Assembly (NCBI RefSeq): GCF_029193815.1
Contig: NZ_JARFVC010000011.1
Location: forward strand, 1-64,000
DNA length: 64,000 nucleotides
Direction of reading: 5' to 3'
From: Cytobacillus sp. S13-E01
GTDB taxonomy: Bacteria > Bacillota > Bacilli > Bacillales > Bacillaceae_L
Positions within the stretch are counted from its first letter, which is position 1. Each line of letters starts with the position of its first letter. This document shows positions 7,670 through 17,127 of this stretch, piece by piece. A program made the translations under genes and the position numbers. The notes beneath the pieces were generated by a model, which was given only the letters and a program-made list of their open reading frames with translations, searched no databases and was not told the origin of the DNA.

Positions 7670-8695
7670 ATGTCAATAGCCATTTTTGGATCAGTCGAAT
7701 CAGGAATCCTATACGCAATAATGGCACTGGGAGTTTACCTCTCATTTCGAATTCTTGATTTTCCTGATTTAACTGTTGATGGAAGTTTTGTTACAGGTGC
7801 CTCAGTTTCGGCCATTATGATTGTAAATGGGTTTAATCCGTTTGTTGCGACGATCGCAGCATTATTTGCCGGCTTTCTTGCAGGTAGCTTAACTGGAATA
7901 CTTCATACAAAAGGAAAGATTAATCCATTATTATCAGGGATTTTAATGATGATTGCACTTTATTCTATTAACCTTCGAATTATGGGTAGATCAAACGTGC
8001 CACTTTTACAGGAATCAACGGTTGTTAAAATAATGTCTGATTTTTGGAAGGGGTTAGGGATCGATGAGTTTATCACCAATCTCCTTTCTGCTATAGGAGT
8101 TTCTGGTTTTATTCCAAAAACGTGGGCAGTCCTATTTTTTGGTGCAATCATTACAATTACTATTAAACTAGTGATTGATCGCTTCCTAAAAACTGAAATT
8201 GGTCTTTCCTTAAGGGCGGCAGGAGACAATAAGAATATGATTCGAAGTTTCTCAGCCAATACGAATCAACTTACAACACTTGGATTAGGGTTATCGAATG
8301 CACTAGTAGCATTTTCTGGGGCAATGATTGCTCAATACAACGGCTTTAGTGATATTGGGATGGGAATTGGAATGATTATTATCGGTCTTGCTTCAGTTAT
8401 AATTGGGGAAGCTGTTTTTGGAAACAAATCGATTGCTCGTACAACTCTAGCTGTTATCGGTGGTGCGATTATCTATAGACTAGTTGTTGGGCTGGCACTT
8501 CGTGTAGAATTTCTAGAAACGGGTGATGTTAAACTAATTACAGCTGCAATCGTCATTTTTGCACTTGTATTTCCGAAAATTGTCGATGCTGGACGTGAGA
8601 AGAGACGGAAAAAAGCACGACTACAAAATAGTAAAATGGTAAATGACGGGACGAAACGGGGTGAGAATCTTGCTACAACTGAATCAGATTTATAA
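7670..8695 (+). CDS. ABC transporter permease (BPD_transp_2 type)
   Basis: A 341-residue multi-spanning permease starting MSIAIFGSVESGILYAIMALG, with about eight to nine hydrophobic segments. The conserved FRILDFPDLTVDGSF and GLGLSNALVAFSGAMIAQYNG blocks are typical of permeases paired with TrpX-like binding proteins. The ATG at 7670 has GAAAGGGTG upstream; the open frame reaches back into repeat copy 2, but that part is not protein. The C-terminal tail is rich in Arg and Lys. It overlaps the ATPase gene, so the two are probably coupled. Confidence 0.85.
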   Translation: MSIAIFGSVESGILYAIMALGVYLSFRILDFPDLTVDGSFVTGASVSAIMIVNGFNPFVATIAALFAGFLAGSLTGILHTKGKINPLLSGILMMIALYSINLRIMGRSNVPLLQESTVVKIMSDFWKGLGIDEFITNLLSAIGVSGFIPKTWAVLFFGAIITITIKLVIDRFLKTEIGLSLRAAGDNKNMIRSFSANTNQLTTLGLGLSNALVAFSGAMIAQYNGFSDIGMGIGMIIIGLASVIIGEAVFGNKSIARTTLAVIGGAIIYRLVVGLALRVEFLETGDVKLITAAIVIFALVFPKIVDAGREKRRKKARLQNSKMVNDGTKRGENLATTESDL

Positions 8696-9464
8696 AGTAT
8701 TTAATGAAGGTACAGCAGATGAGAAGGTAGCACTTGACCACCTCAACCTGTCTCTAAAGGCAGGAGATTTCATTACAGTGATTGGCAGTAATGGAGCTGG
8801 GAAATCTACCGTTATGAATACAATTGCAGGACGCCTAATTCCTGATTTTGGTAAAGTTTTAATTAATGGGACTGATGTAACAAATATGGCAGAGCACCAA
8901 AGGGCAAAGTTAATCGGTAGAGTATTTCAAGATCCAATGGCAGGGACTGCTCCTACAATGACGATAGAGGAAAACCTGGCGATTGCCTATTCACGAACAA
9001 AATCTCGAACCTTTCATTTGGGAGTAACGAAACAACGTAGAACGTTTTTTAAAGAGCAATTAGAAACATTACACTTAGGACTTGAAAATCGCCTAAATGC
9101 AAAGGTTGGCTTATTGTCAGGAGGAGAGCGTCAAGCATTATCCCTACTGATGGCAACCTTTACTGAACCTAGTATTTTATTGCTTGACGAGCATACAGCC
9201 GCCCTTGACCCATCTAGGGCAGAGTTGATTACTAATTTAACAAAAGAAATTATCCAAAGACACGGACTTACAACTATGATGGTAACCCATAATATGCAAC
9301 AAGCTTTAGATTTGGGAAATCGGTTAATCATGATGGATAAAGGCCAAATTATTTTTGAAGCAGAAGGTAAAGAAAAGCAAGAACTAACAATATCTCAGTT
9401 ATTATCTGAATTCCAACGTATTCGTGGTGAACAACTAGCGAATGATCGCGCAATTTTAGGATAA
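8670..9464 (+). CDS. ABC transporter ATP-binding protein
   Basis: A 264-residue ATPase. Walker A is GSNGAGKST, the signature is LLSGGERQALSL, Walker B is ILLLDEHTAAL, and the switch histidine is in VTHNMQQ. I choose the TTG at 8670, giving MLQLNQIYKVF, because GGGGTGAG lies just upstream and this N-terminus is usual for the family; an ATG at 8643 would add nine residues. The frame overlaps the permease end by 26 bases. It powers the uptake system encoded by the two preceding genes. Confidence 0.88.
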   Translation: MLQLNQIYKVFNEGTADEKVALDHLNLSLKAGDFITVIGSNGAGKSTVMNTIAGRLIPDFGKVLINGTDVTNMAEHQRAKLIGRVFQDPMAGTAPTMTIEENLAIAYSRTKSRTFHLGVTKQRRTFFKEQLETLHLGLENRLNAKVGLLSGGERQALSLLMATFTEPSILLLDEHTAALDPSRAELITNLTKEIIQRHGLTTMMVTHNMQQALDLGNRLIMMDKGQIIFEAEGKEKQELTISQLLSEFQRIRGEQLANDRAILG

Positions 9465-9465
9465 A

Positions 9466-9500
9466 AAAAAGACATAGAATTTATTTTCTATGTTTTTTTT
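9466..9500 (+). terminator. Terminator after the ABC ATPase gene
   Basis: ACATAGAA pairs with TTCTATGT, followed by a run of eight T. Confidence 0.75.
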
Positions 9501-9619
9501 ATTAAAAGGAAAAAATAAGATATAATTTCTCTATTGAATCTAATTTTAATGTAAAATAATCTTAAAAGGGTTTAATTTTAAGGAAATAGTAGATATCTAA
9601 TGTAAGAGGGAGATAACTG

Positions 9620-10339
9620 ATGTCAACAACAATATTAGCCAGAAAACAGTCAGAATTTCGTGAAGGTGTTCAAGCAGGCTTAAGCATCGCGATCGGTTAT
9701 ATGCCAGTTGCACTTACCTTTGGACTTATAGCTAAGTCTACTGGACTTTCAGTTTCTGAAACTGTTTTAATGAGTTTACTTGTTTTCGCAGGTGCGTCGC
9801 AATACATAGCACTTAGTTTACTTGCCGTTGGTACGGGTATGTTTGAAATAATATTAACAACATTAATTGTAAACATCCGCCATTTTTTAATGTCTGCTTC
9901 ACTCAATGAAAAGGTCGAGGATGATTTATCTTTTAAGAAGGCACTATATGCCTTTGGAGTGACTGATGAAACGTTTTCTGTTTCTGCTGTAAAAGAAGGG
10001 AAAGTTACTGCTGGTTACATGTTCGGAGTAATCATAATGGCGTATTCAAGCTGGGTAATAAATTCGGGGATAGGACATGTGATTGGATCAAGTTTACCTA
10101 CAAATTTACAAGAAAGCATGTCTGTCGCATTGTATGCAATGTTTGTTGGTCTATTAGTACCTTCGATGAAAAAACAGCGAAAAGTAATTGTTCTAGCAGG
10201 GATTGCAGCAATTGGTAATACAGCATTTTCTCAATTTCTATCAACCGGATGGGCAATTGTGTTAGCAACATTGGTTGCAGCGGTCGTGGTTGAATACTTC
10301 TCTAAGGGCTTAAATGGGGAGGGAAAAACAAGTGGATAA
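9620..10339 (+). CDS. azlC: AzlC-family branched-chain amino acid exporter subunit
   Basis: A 239-residue membrane protein of the AzlC family, which with AzlD forms an exporter for branched-chain amino acids and analogues. The N-terminal block FREGVQAGLSIAIGYMPVALTFG and the motif FAGASQYIAL are characteristic. NIRHFLMSASL follows, then several transmembrane segments. GAGGGAG precedes the ATG. It overlaps azlD by 8 bases. There is no Lrp-type azlB gene beside it, unlike in B. subtilis. Confidence 0.9.
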   Translation: MSTTILARKQSEFREGVQAGLSIAIGYMPVALTFGLIAKSTGLSVSETVLMSLLVFAGASQYIALSLLAVGTGMFEIILTTLIVNIRHFLMSASLNEKVEDDLSFKKALYAFGVTDETFSVSAVKEGKVTAGYMFGVIIMAYSSWVINSGIGHVIGSSLPTNLQESMSVALYAMFVGLLVPSMKKQRKVIVLAGIAAIGNTAFSQFLSTGWAIVLATLVAAVVVEYFSKGLNGEGKTSG

Positions 10340-10637
10340 TATGATTTTGTTATTGATAATTGGAATGGCGGTTGTAACATATATTCCAAGGATGCTACCT
10401 CTCGTTTTTATGAATGGCATACAGTTACCACCATTTCTACAAGGAGTATTAAAAAATGTACCATATGCTACCTTAGGTGCTCTAATTGTACCAGGCATTT
10501 TTACAATAAATGAAGACATCTGGTTCGGAATAATTGGCGCTGCAACAGCATTTATTGTTGCCTATCTCGGTGCTAATGTAATTCTTGTCGTTCTAAGTGC
10601 GATTGTTTCATTAAGTGTGTATTCGTATTTCTTTTAA
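10332..10637 (+). CDS. azlD: AzlD-family branched-chain amino acid exporter subunit
   Basis: A 101-residue partner of AzlC with about four hydrophobic segments. It contains the family block TYIPRMLPLVFMN and the segment NVPYATLGALIVPGIF. I choose GTG at 10332 (VDNMILLL) because GGGGAGGG lies 7 bases upstream; the next ATG is at 10341. It overlaps azlC by 8 bases, which points to translational coupling and a two-subunit complex. Confidence 0.88.
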   Translation: MDNMILLLIIGMAVVTYIPRMLPLVFMNGIQLPPFLQGVLKNVPYATLGALIVPGIFTINEDIWFGIIGAATAFIVAYLGANVILVVLSAIVSLSVYSYFF

Positions 10638-10644
10638 CAGCAAT

Positions 10645-10679
10645 AAAAAAATCACCGAAATTTTAATCGGTGATTTTTC
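10645..10679. terminator. Bidirectional terminator between azlD and sco
   Basis: AAAAAATCACCGA and TCGGTGATTTTT form a stem with A and T runs on both sides, between two convergent genes. Confidence 0.85.
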
Positions 10680-10682
10680 TGT

Positions 10683-11267
10683 TTAATCTATTTCCTTCTT
10701 GATTTGTTTATATAGTTTCTCTGTGTCAAACTCTTGATCCATTCCAAAAGTCTCAATCAACTTATTATTTTCATCGATTAAGTAAGTTGAAGTTGTGTGG
10801 ATAATCATACCATTACCAGGGTCACGATAAAAGAATTTAAAGGCTTCAGCAATCTTCTGAGTATCTTCTTGACTTCCTCTTAATAAAACCCAATCCATTT
10901 CATTACCAATTTCAAAAACTTTTCCGTATTCTTGAAGTGCTTTTGCGGTATCTCGTTTAGGATCGACTGTAATCGTTAGAAACTCAACATTATCCCCAAA
11001 AACACCGTCAACTTCAAGTTTTTCACGAAGTTGTTTCATTTTATGTGTTGTAGCAGGACAGATATCCGGGCAATTTATATATATGAATTCAACTAATCGT
11101 ACCTTAGGCGTTAAGTTATTAAATGAATATTGCTCGCCATACGCTGTTTCCAACTCAACATTTTTTGGGAGCTCCATACTTGGTTGACGAAAAATTGTAA
11201 AATAAAAAATACCTCCTAATATTCCAAGAACAAGTAGGGATATGATGGTAATAGATAGCTTTTTCAA
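10683..11267 (-). CDS. Sco-family copper protein for cytochrome oxidase assembly (YpmQ-like)
   Basis: A 194-residue membrane-anchored thioredoxin-fold protein of the SCO1/SenC family, which helps deliver copper to the CuA site of cytochrome c oxidase. One N-terminal transmembrane segment spans residues 5-26. The copper-binding cysteines are in CPDIC (66 and 70) and the conserved histidine is in MIIHTTSTY (about 157). It starts at TTG 11267 with GGGGTGAAC upstream. It stands alone here; the related gene ypmQ lies elsewhere in B. subtilis. Confidence 0.88.
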   Translation of the reverse strand: MKKLSITIISLLVLGILGGIFYFTIFRQPSMELPKNVELETAYGEQYSFNNLTPKVRLVEFIYINCPDICPATTHKMKQLREKLEVDGVFGDNVEFLTITVDPKRDTAKALQEYGKVFEIGNEMDWVLLRGSQEDTQKIAEAFKFFYRDPGNGMIIHTTSTYLIDENNKLIETFGMDQEFDTEKLYKQIKKEID

Positions 11268-11508
11268 TAAAGTTCACCCCGCATCATTACAATATTTAGT
11301 TAATCAATCTATAACTATCATACATGTGGACTTGTTTAAATCCTAAAGCTTGTCTAAGGTATGAAGGAATATTGATGAACAAAAATAGACAAGTTGTTCT
11401 ATCTGTCTTTAATTTACACTACAATAAAGTAAATATAGGTTGTTTTTGAAAAGAGTACACTCCATGAACAACATCTAAAGATCTTTTCATAGAAGGGAGC
11501 GCATCAAT

Positions 11509-12774
11509 GTGAGAAAAGTTATCGGGTGGTCAATCGTTGGTTATTTACTGTTTGCTCTTTTTATAACATGGTATTTATTTTATGGAGCAAATACAGCAAT
11601 ACCTACCGAATTCAAAGGTACTGCTGCTGATCCAGAGTCTTTTTTGAATTCACGTGAATTATTACTTAGTGAGGAATACTCACAAATTAGAAACTTGTTA
11701 TTCTTTTTAGCAATTCCAATTGAATGGATTATCTATTTGTTTGTACTAGTTTTAGGAGTCTCAGCAAAGTTTCGTAGCTGGTCAATGGTGTCATCAAAAA
11801 TATCAGTGGTTCAAACTGCTATCTATTTTTTCTGGTTATCATTATTGGTTGAAGTCCTATCATTTCCCCTACAATGGCTTAGTTATACCTTTTCAAAAAA
11901 TTATAATATCACAACCCAAGAGTTTTCAAGTTGGATGAAGGATATTCTTATTGATTTTTGGGTTAATTATGCACTGATGATTGTTATTGTAAGTGTGTTA
12001 TATTGGCTTATTAGAAAAAGTACAAAACGTTGGTGGTTTTACGCTTGGCTACTGTCAGTTCCATTTTCGTTAATTTTAATGTTTGTTCAACCCGTAATTA
12101 TTGATCCACTTTATAATGATTTTTATCCATTGAAGGATAAACAGTTAGAAACAAAAATACTTGCTATTGCTGATAAGGCCAATATTCCTGCAGAGCATGT
12201 GTATGAAGTAGATATGTCTGAAAAAACCAATGCATTAAATGCTTATGTAACAGGGATAGGCTCTAATTCGAGGATTGTCCTTTGGGATACGACCTTAAAT
12301 CGTCTCGCTGATGATGAGATTTTATTCATCATGGCGCATGAGATGGGTCATTATGTCATGAAACATATTTATATTGGAATTGCCGGATATTTACTACTAA
12401 CCTTACTTGGTTTGTATATCATAAATAAATTAATGGTTTTTATTATAAAACGCTGGGGGAATTTATTAAAGATACGTGATAGTAGGGACATTGCTTCACT
12501 ACCGTTACTTTTATTATTAATTTCATTGTTAACCTTTGCGGCTAGCCCATTTTCCAATGCAGTATCAAGATATCAAGAAAATGCGGCTGACACATATGCA
12601 ATCGAAATGACACAAAACAATGCTGCTGCAGTTAAAACCTTTCAGGAACTAACAAGGGCAGGATTGAGTCAAGTTAACCCACCATATTTAGTCAAGCTTT
12701 TTCGTTATGGACATCCAACTATGCTAGAAAGAATTACGCATTTGGAAAATTATCAAGTAGAAAAAAATAAATAA
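11509..12774 (+). CDS. yhfN: M48-family membrane metalloprotease (YhfN-like, CAAX-protease type)
   Basis: A 421-residue integral membrane zinc protease of the Ste24 type. The zinc-binding motif HEMGH is at residues 277-281, the third ligand lies in ENAADTYAIE, and several transmembrane segments surround them. The block VDMSEKTNALNAYVTGIG is typical. It starts at GTG 11509 with GGGAGCG upstream. Its position between lcfB and comK fits B. subtilis yhfN. The natural substrate is not known in Bacillus. Confidence 0.87.
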   Translation: MRKVIGWSIVGYLLFALFITWYLFYGANTAIPTEFKGTAADPESFLNSRELLLSEEYSQIRNLLFFLAIPIEWIIYLFVLVLGVSAKFRSWSMVSSKISVVQTAIYFFWLSLLVEVLSFPLQWLSYTFSKNYNITTQEFSSWMKDILIDFWVNYALMIVIVSVLYWLIRKSTKRWWFYAWLLSVPFSLILMFVQPVIIDPLYNDFYPLKDKQLETKILAIADKANIPAEHVYEVDMSEKTNALNAYVTGIGSNSRIVLWDTTLNRLADDEILFIMAHEMGHYVMKHIYIGIAGYLLLTLLGLYIINKLMVFIIKRWGNLLKIRDSRDIASLPLLLLLISLLTFAASPFSNAVSRYQENAADTYAIEMTQNNAAAVKTFQELTRAGLSQVNPPYLVKLFRYGHPTMLERITHLENYQVEKNK

Positions 12775-12852
12775 TCCCCATTGAGGGTTAGTGTAGGGGC
12801 GTGCACGCCCTGAGCGCTACCCGTTACTGCGGGATAAATCCTTTATTTACCT

Positions 12853-12888
12853 GTTTTCTGTACTAGTACAGAAAACTTTTTTATTTTT
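12853..12888 (+). terminator. Perfect palindrome and T run after yhfN
   Basis: A 24-base perfect inverted repeat at 12853-12876, centred on TACTAGTA, is followed by TTTTTTATTTTTTTT. It reads best as a rho-independent terminator. A second perfect palindrome, GGGCGTGCACGCCC, lies at about 12798-12811. Confidence 0.7.
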
Positions 12889-12988
12889 TTTAGAAAACTG
12901 TTCCATTTTTGGGGATACTGTTATATAATACCTTTAAATTATTAATTCTGTATTATAACAATCCTTTTGAAAGGTGTTGAAAAAACAA

Positions 12989-14578
12989 ATGGCTACACAA
13001 ACATCAGGAATTCAAGTGAAAGGTAGAATGACTGAACAATTCGAAGAGATATTAACACCTGGGGCATTAGCTTTCATTGAGAGACTGGAAACAAAATTCG
13101 GAACACGCAGAAAACAGCTTTTGGAGCAAAGACAACAAAGACAGGAAGAAATAAATCAAGGAAAACTCCCAGACTTCCTTGCTGAAACAGAACATATTCG
13201 TAATGGTAAATGGACGGTTGCACCTTTGCCAAAGGATCTATTAGACAGACGGGTCGAGATTACTGGACCAGTTGACCGCAAAATGATCATTAATGCACTT
13301 AACTCTGGAGCCAAGGTCTTTATGGCAGACTTTGAGGACGCTAACTCGCCCACCTGGGAAAATGTAATAGAGGGTCAGATTAATTTACGTGATGCTGTGA
13401 ACCGAAGCATTTCCTTTGAAAATCCAAATGGGAAAAAGTATAGGCTGAATAAAGAAACAGCAACTTTAAAGATTCGACCAAGAGGATGGCATTTAGAAGA
13501 AAAGCATATTGAGTTAGATGGAAGAAGGATTTCTGCTAGTTTAGTAGATTTTGGACTTTATTTTTATCATAATGCAAAGAACTTACTTACAAACGGTAGT
13601 GGACCTTATTTTTACTTACCTAAAATGGAAAGTCATAAAGAGGCAAAACTATGGAACGATGTTTTTGTATTTGCTCAAAATGAAATTGGAATTCCTCAAG
13701 GGTCAATTAAAGCGACTGTTTTAATTGAAACTATCCTTGCTACTTTCGAAGTTGATGAGATTCTTTACGAACTATGTGAACATTCAGCGGGCTTGAATTG
13801 TGGCCGCTGGGATTATATCTTTAGCTACCTGAAAAGATTTAGAAACTTTGAGGATGTTATTTTACCTGATAGATTACAAGTGACGATGACAGTTCCGTTT
13901 ATGAGTACTTACTCACAGCTCGTTATTAAAACTTGTCATAAAAGAAATGTTCATGCAATTGGTGGAATGGCAGCACAAATCCCTGTGAAAAATGACGAAA
14001 AAGCAAATGAAGAAGCATTTGCTAAGGTAAGAGCTGACAAAGAGAGAGAAGCAAAGAACGGTCATGACGGTACTTGGGTTGCGCATCCAGGTCTTGTACC
14101 TATAGCACAAGAGATTTTTGATGCCTATATGCCACAGGAGAACCAAATCAACCGTAAGAGAGAGGATGTTAACGTTACAGCTTCTGATCTGCTTTCCGTT
14201 CCAGCAGGTAAGGTTACAGAGGGTGGGGTTCGTACAAATATCAATGTAGGAATTCAATATATTGAATCATGGCTAAGAGGAAAAGGTGCCGCTCCAATTC
14301 ATAACCTAATGGAGGATGCAGCAACAGCCGAAATTTCCAGGGCGCAACTATGGCAATGGATTCGTCATCCAAAAGGAGAACTTGATGATGGAAGAAAAGT
14401 AACATTCGAATTAGTACAGCAGCTTCAAGAAGAAGAGTTGGAAAAAATTAAATTCGAGGTTGGTTCAGAAGCTTTTGAAAATGGAAGGTTTAAGGAAGCA
14501 ACAGAACTATTTGAACAGCTTATCATAAATGATGATTTTGATGAATTTTTAACATTAAAAGGTTATGAAATTCTATAA
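12989..14578 (+). CDS. aceB: Malate synthase A
   Basis: A 529-residue malate synthase, which condenses glyoxylate with acetyl-CoA to malate in the glyoxylate shunt. The signature [19 protein letters not shown] and the active-site stretch [15 protein letters not shown] are present, followed by [10 protein letters not shown] and [14 protein letters not shown]. The ATG at 12989 gives the normal family length; GAAAGGTG lies about 12 bases upstream. Isocitrate lyase follows after 35 bases, so this is an aceBA operon. B. subtilis 168 lacks these genes; several other bacilli have them. Confidence 0.95.
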   Translation: MATQTSGIQVKGRMTEQFEEILTPGALAFIERLETKFGTRRKQLLEQRQQRQEEINQGKLPDFLAETEHIRNGKWTVAPLPKDLLDRRVEITGPVDRKMIINALNSGAKVFMADFEDANSPTWENVIEGQINLRDAVNRSISFENPNGKKYRLNKETATLKIRPRGWHLEEKHIELDGRRISASLVDFGLYFYHNAKNLLTNGSGPYFYLPKMESHKEAKLWNDVFVFAQNEIGIPQGSIKATVLIETILATFEVDEILYELCEHSAGLNCGRWDYIFSYLKRFRNFEDVILPDRLQVTMTVPFMSTYSQLVIKTCHKRNVHAIGGMAAQIPVKNDEKANEEAFAKVRADKEREAKNGHDGTWVAHPGLVPIAQEIFDAYMPQENQINRKREDVNVTASDLLSVPAGKVTEGGVRTNINVGIQYIESWLRGKGAAPIHNLMEDAATAEISRAQLWQWIRHPKGELDDGRKVTFELVQQLQEEELEKIKFEVGSEAFENGRFKEATELFEQLIINDDFDEFLTLKGYEIL

Positions 14579-14613
14579 ATAACAATTTTGAAAGTAATAG
14601 GAGGAATCATATT

Positions 14614-15894
14614 ATGTCAGATTCAAGAATTCAAAAGTTACAAGAAAGCTGGGAGTTAGATAATCGTTGGAACGGAGTGCAGCGTCCATATAAAGCTGAG
14701 GAAGTTATTCGATTACGTGGATCAATTGATATTGAACATACATTAGCACGTCGCGGTGCAGAGAAACTTAGGAACTTACTTAAAACAGAGGACTTTATAA
14801 ATGCGTTAGGTGCATTAACTGGTAACCAGGCCGTTCAACAAGTAAAAGCGGGCTTAAAAGCGATTTATTTAAGTGGTTGGCAGGTTGCTGCTGATGCTAA
14901 CCTTTCAGGGCATATGTATCCAGATCAAAGCTTATACCCGGCAAATAGTGTGCCAAGCGTTGTTAAAAGAATTAATCAAGCATTACAGCGTGCAGATCAA
15001 ATTCAACATCTTGAAGCACAAGGTGACACAGATTGGTTTGCTCCAATTGTTGCTGATGCTGAAGCTGGTTTCGGTGGTCAATTAAATGTATTTGAACTAA
15101 TGAAGGGTATGATTGAAGCAGGAGCCGCTGGTGTACATTTCGAAGATCAGTTATCTTCAGAAAAGAAGTGTGGTCACTTAGGAGGTAAAGTATTACTTCC
15201 TACACAGACTGCGGTTAAAAATTTAATTTCTGCAAGACTTGCGGCAGATGTAATGGGTGTTCCAACTATCCTTGTAGCAAGAACGGATGCAGATGCAGCA
15301 GATTTAATTACAAGTGATATCGATCCTGTAGACCAAGAGTTTATTACGGGTGAAAGAACACCGGAAGGTTTTTTCCGTACAAAAGCAGGGATAGAGCAAG
15401 CAATCGCACGTGGATTGGCATACGCGCCATATGCAGACTTAGTATGGTGTGAAACATCTGAACCTAGTTTAGAGCAAGCGCAAAGATTCGCAGATGCTAT
15501 CCACGAAAAGTTCCCTGGTAAGCTATTAGCTTATAATTGCTCACCTTCGTTTAACTGGAAAAAGAAGCTTGATGATGAAACAATCGAAAAATTCCAAGTT
15601 GAATTAGGCAAAATGGGCTACAAGTTCCAATTTGTTACATTGGCAGGGTTCCATTCATTAAATCACGGGATGTTTGAATTAGCACGTGGCTATAAGGATA
15701 GAGGTATGGGGGCATACTCTGAATTACAACAAGCTGAATTCGAGAGCGAAAAACACGGCTATACAGCAACAAGACATCAACGTGAAGTAGGAACAGGTTA
15801 TTTTGACGAGGTATCACAGGTTATTACGGGTGGAACATCATCAACGACTGCTTTAAAGGGATCTACAGAAGAAGAGCAGTTCACAAAAGCATGA
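14614..15894 (+). CDS. aceA: Isocitrate lyase
   Basis: A 426-residue enzyme that cleaves isocitrate into succinate and glyoxylate. The catalytic motif KKCGH has its cysteine at residue 186. [29 protein letters not shown] and [11 protein letters not shown] are all diagnostic. AGGAGGAATC precedes the ATG. With aceB it completes the glyoxylate bypass needed for growth on acetate or fatty acids. A hairpin (AATAACACTCAG with CTGAATGTTATT) follows the stop codon at about 15898-15938. Confidence 0.97.
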   Translation: MSDSRIQKLQESWELDNRWNGVQRPYKAEEVIRLRGSIDIEHTLARRGAEKLRNLLKTEDFINALGALTGNQAVQQVKAGLKAIYLSGWQVAADANLSGHMYPDQSLYPANSVPSVVKRINQALQRADQIQHLEAQGDTDWFAPIVADAEAGFGGQLNVFELMKGMIEAGAAGVHFEDQLSSEKKCGHLGGKVLLPTQTAVKNLISARLAADVMGVPTILVARTDADAADLITSDIDPVDQEFITGERTPEGFFRTKAGIEQAIARGLAYAPYADLVWCETSEPSLEQAQRFADAIHEKFPGKLLAYNCSPSFNWKKKLDDETIEKFQVELGKMGYKFQFVTLAGFHSLNHGMFELARGYKDRGMGAYSELQQAEFESEKHGYTATRHQREVGTGYFDEVSQVITGGTSSTTALKGSTEEEQFTKA

Positions 15895-16040
15895 AATCAA
15901 ATAACACTCAGCTGGGTTTTTCCCCTCTGAATGTTATTATTACAAGGTCTTTTTTAAAAAGACGATTTCAGATTTTAAATGGTTAGAAGAGATACCACTA
16001 AACCTTAGGTTAGGTTTAGGAAACCAGCCTATAGCAAGAT

Positions 16041-16085
16041 AAAACTGGCTAACCTAAATTATAATTAGGTTAGCCAGTTTTTTTC
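16041..16085. terminator. Bidirectional terminator between aceA and a small membrane gene
   Basis: AACTGGCTAACCTAA and TTAGGTTAGCCAGTT form a 15-base stem followed by T runs. One arm overlaps the last codons of the minus-strand gene. Confidence 0.85.
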
Positions 16086-16264
16086 TTTTGATATTTAAGT
16101 AAAGCCGTTTGCAATCTTCCACTAATGACACAGAAACCTGAACCAACAGCTAGTAATAAATAAAACACTTCCTTAGAAAATGCTACCCCTAAAGGATATA
16201 AAGCTGAAAAAGCATATATCAGTAATCCTGCGACAAATAGTATGATTGGTAGCTTTCCGCTCAT
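16070..16264 (-). CDS. Small two-span membrane protein, function unknown
   Basis: A 64-residue protein with two hydrophobic segments (about residues 5-24 and 30-49) and a basic tail ending KYQKKKTG. The start at 16264 (MSGKLPIILF) has AGGTG upstream. I do not recognise a named family. It lies between aceA and yhzC and is followed by a shared terminator. Confidence 0.6.
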   Translation of the reverse strand: MSGKLPIILFVAGLLIYAFSALYPLGVAFSKEVFYLLLAVGSGFCVISGRLQTALLKYQKKKTG

Positions 16265-16320
16265 ACTAACACACCTCACTATTTAACTAAAATTGAAGCT
16301 GTAACAATTCTGCTAATGAG

Positions 16321-16557
16321 CTATTGAGCAAATTTTGCAAGCTCTTGATATTCCTTTGATAGGCTCATAAACAATGTTTTATTTCGAGTATCGATGGCTT
16401 CATTTATTTTTTGCTCAAGTAAATCTCTTTTTCTTTTGTAGAGAGCTTCATCTAGAATCATTTGAATATACACGTCTAACATCGATTCGACTTCGTTTTT
16501 CATTTTATGCATAGTACGGGCTTTCATGATCTCAGTATAGGATTTTTCATTTTTCAA
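16321..16557 (-). CDS. yhzC: IDEAL-domain protein, YhzC-like
   Basis: A 78-residue protein with the IDEAL domain (named for the ILDEAL-type motif, here MILDEALYKRKRDLLEQKI) at about residues 30-72. The domain is found in small Bacillus proteins. It starts at TTG 16557 with GGGGTGATC upstream. It sits close to comK, as yhzC does in B. subtilis. No biochemical role is established for YhzC. Confidence 0.78.
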   Translation of the reverse strand: MKNEKSYTEIMKARTMHKMKNEVESMLDVYIQMILDEALYKRKRDLLEQKINEAIDTRNKTLFMSLSKEYQELAKFAQ

Positions 16558-16709
16558 GAAAGATCACCCCTGATGTCTTTTTACTATTATATTGCTGAGT
16601 TGGAAAAATATCAACAGAATTTTTAGATTTTTTAGAATTTGATATTTTCTAAGATAAACAGGTATTTTTTTACTGTTGTAACACCATGATAGTAATGGAG
16701 GTGTTCTAA

Positions 16710-16919
16710 ATGAAAGATCCTTATAATGTTTCAAAAGATATTCCAATGGGGACTCCTTTAAACCCTGTAGTTGGAATGTCAGAAGACCTTGACACTAATA
16801 ACCCATTCGAATCTGAAGCCATGTATGCTGGAGATTCAGTAGACGAACATGTTACGTTAGAGCAAGCGAATCAGTATTTTGCTGAAAAAGAGATCAAACA
16901 AGTATATGACAATTCTTAA
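16710..16919 (+). CDS. Small acidic protein, function unknown
   Basis: A 69-residue hydrophilic, acidic protein (MKDPYNVSKDIP...) with no transmembrane segment or cysteine. GGAGGTG lies 7 bases before the ATG, and a strong hairpin terminator follows, so the unit is a convincing monocistronic gene. I do not recognise the family. It is transcribed towards comK. Confidence 0.7.
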   Translation: MKDPYNVSKDIPMGTPLNPVVGMSEDLDTNNPFESEAMYAGDSVDEHVTLEQANQYFAEKEIKQVYDNS

Positions 16920-16933
16920 ACATGGCGCAAGAT

Positions 16934-16972
16934 AGTGGTTTTTCTTCAGACGAAGGAAAATCACTTTTTTTT
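16934..16972 (+). terminator. Terminator after the small acidic protein gene
   Basis: GTGGTTTTTCTTC pairs with GAAGGAAAATCAC, followed by eight T. Confidence 0.85.
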
Positions 16973-17127
16973 GGCTAATCAGAATTTATATCCATAAATT
17001 CTAACACGCATAATTTTATCTTAATAGTTACAAATTTGTGAAAATTTTGTTGATTTATAGAAAAACATGATAGTAAATGGTAAGATTTGTAGAGGGTTAT
17101 ACTCATAAAGTTAAAGGAGTGGTAAAG

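Noticed and set aside
17030-17127. ComK boxes in front of comK
   Set aside because: The region is AT-rich, but I could not find two AAAAN5TTTT boxes at a valid spacing.
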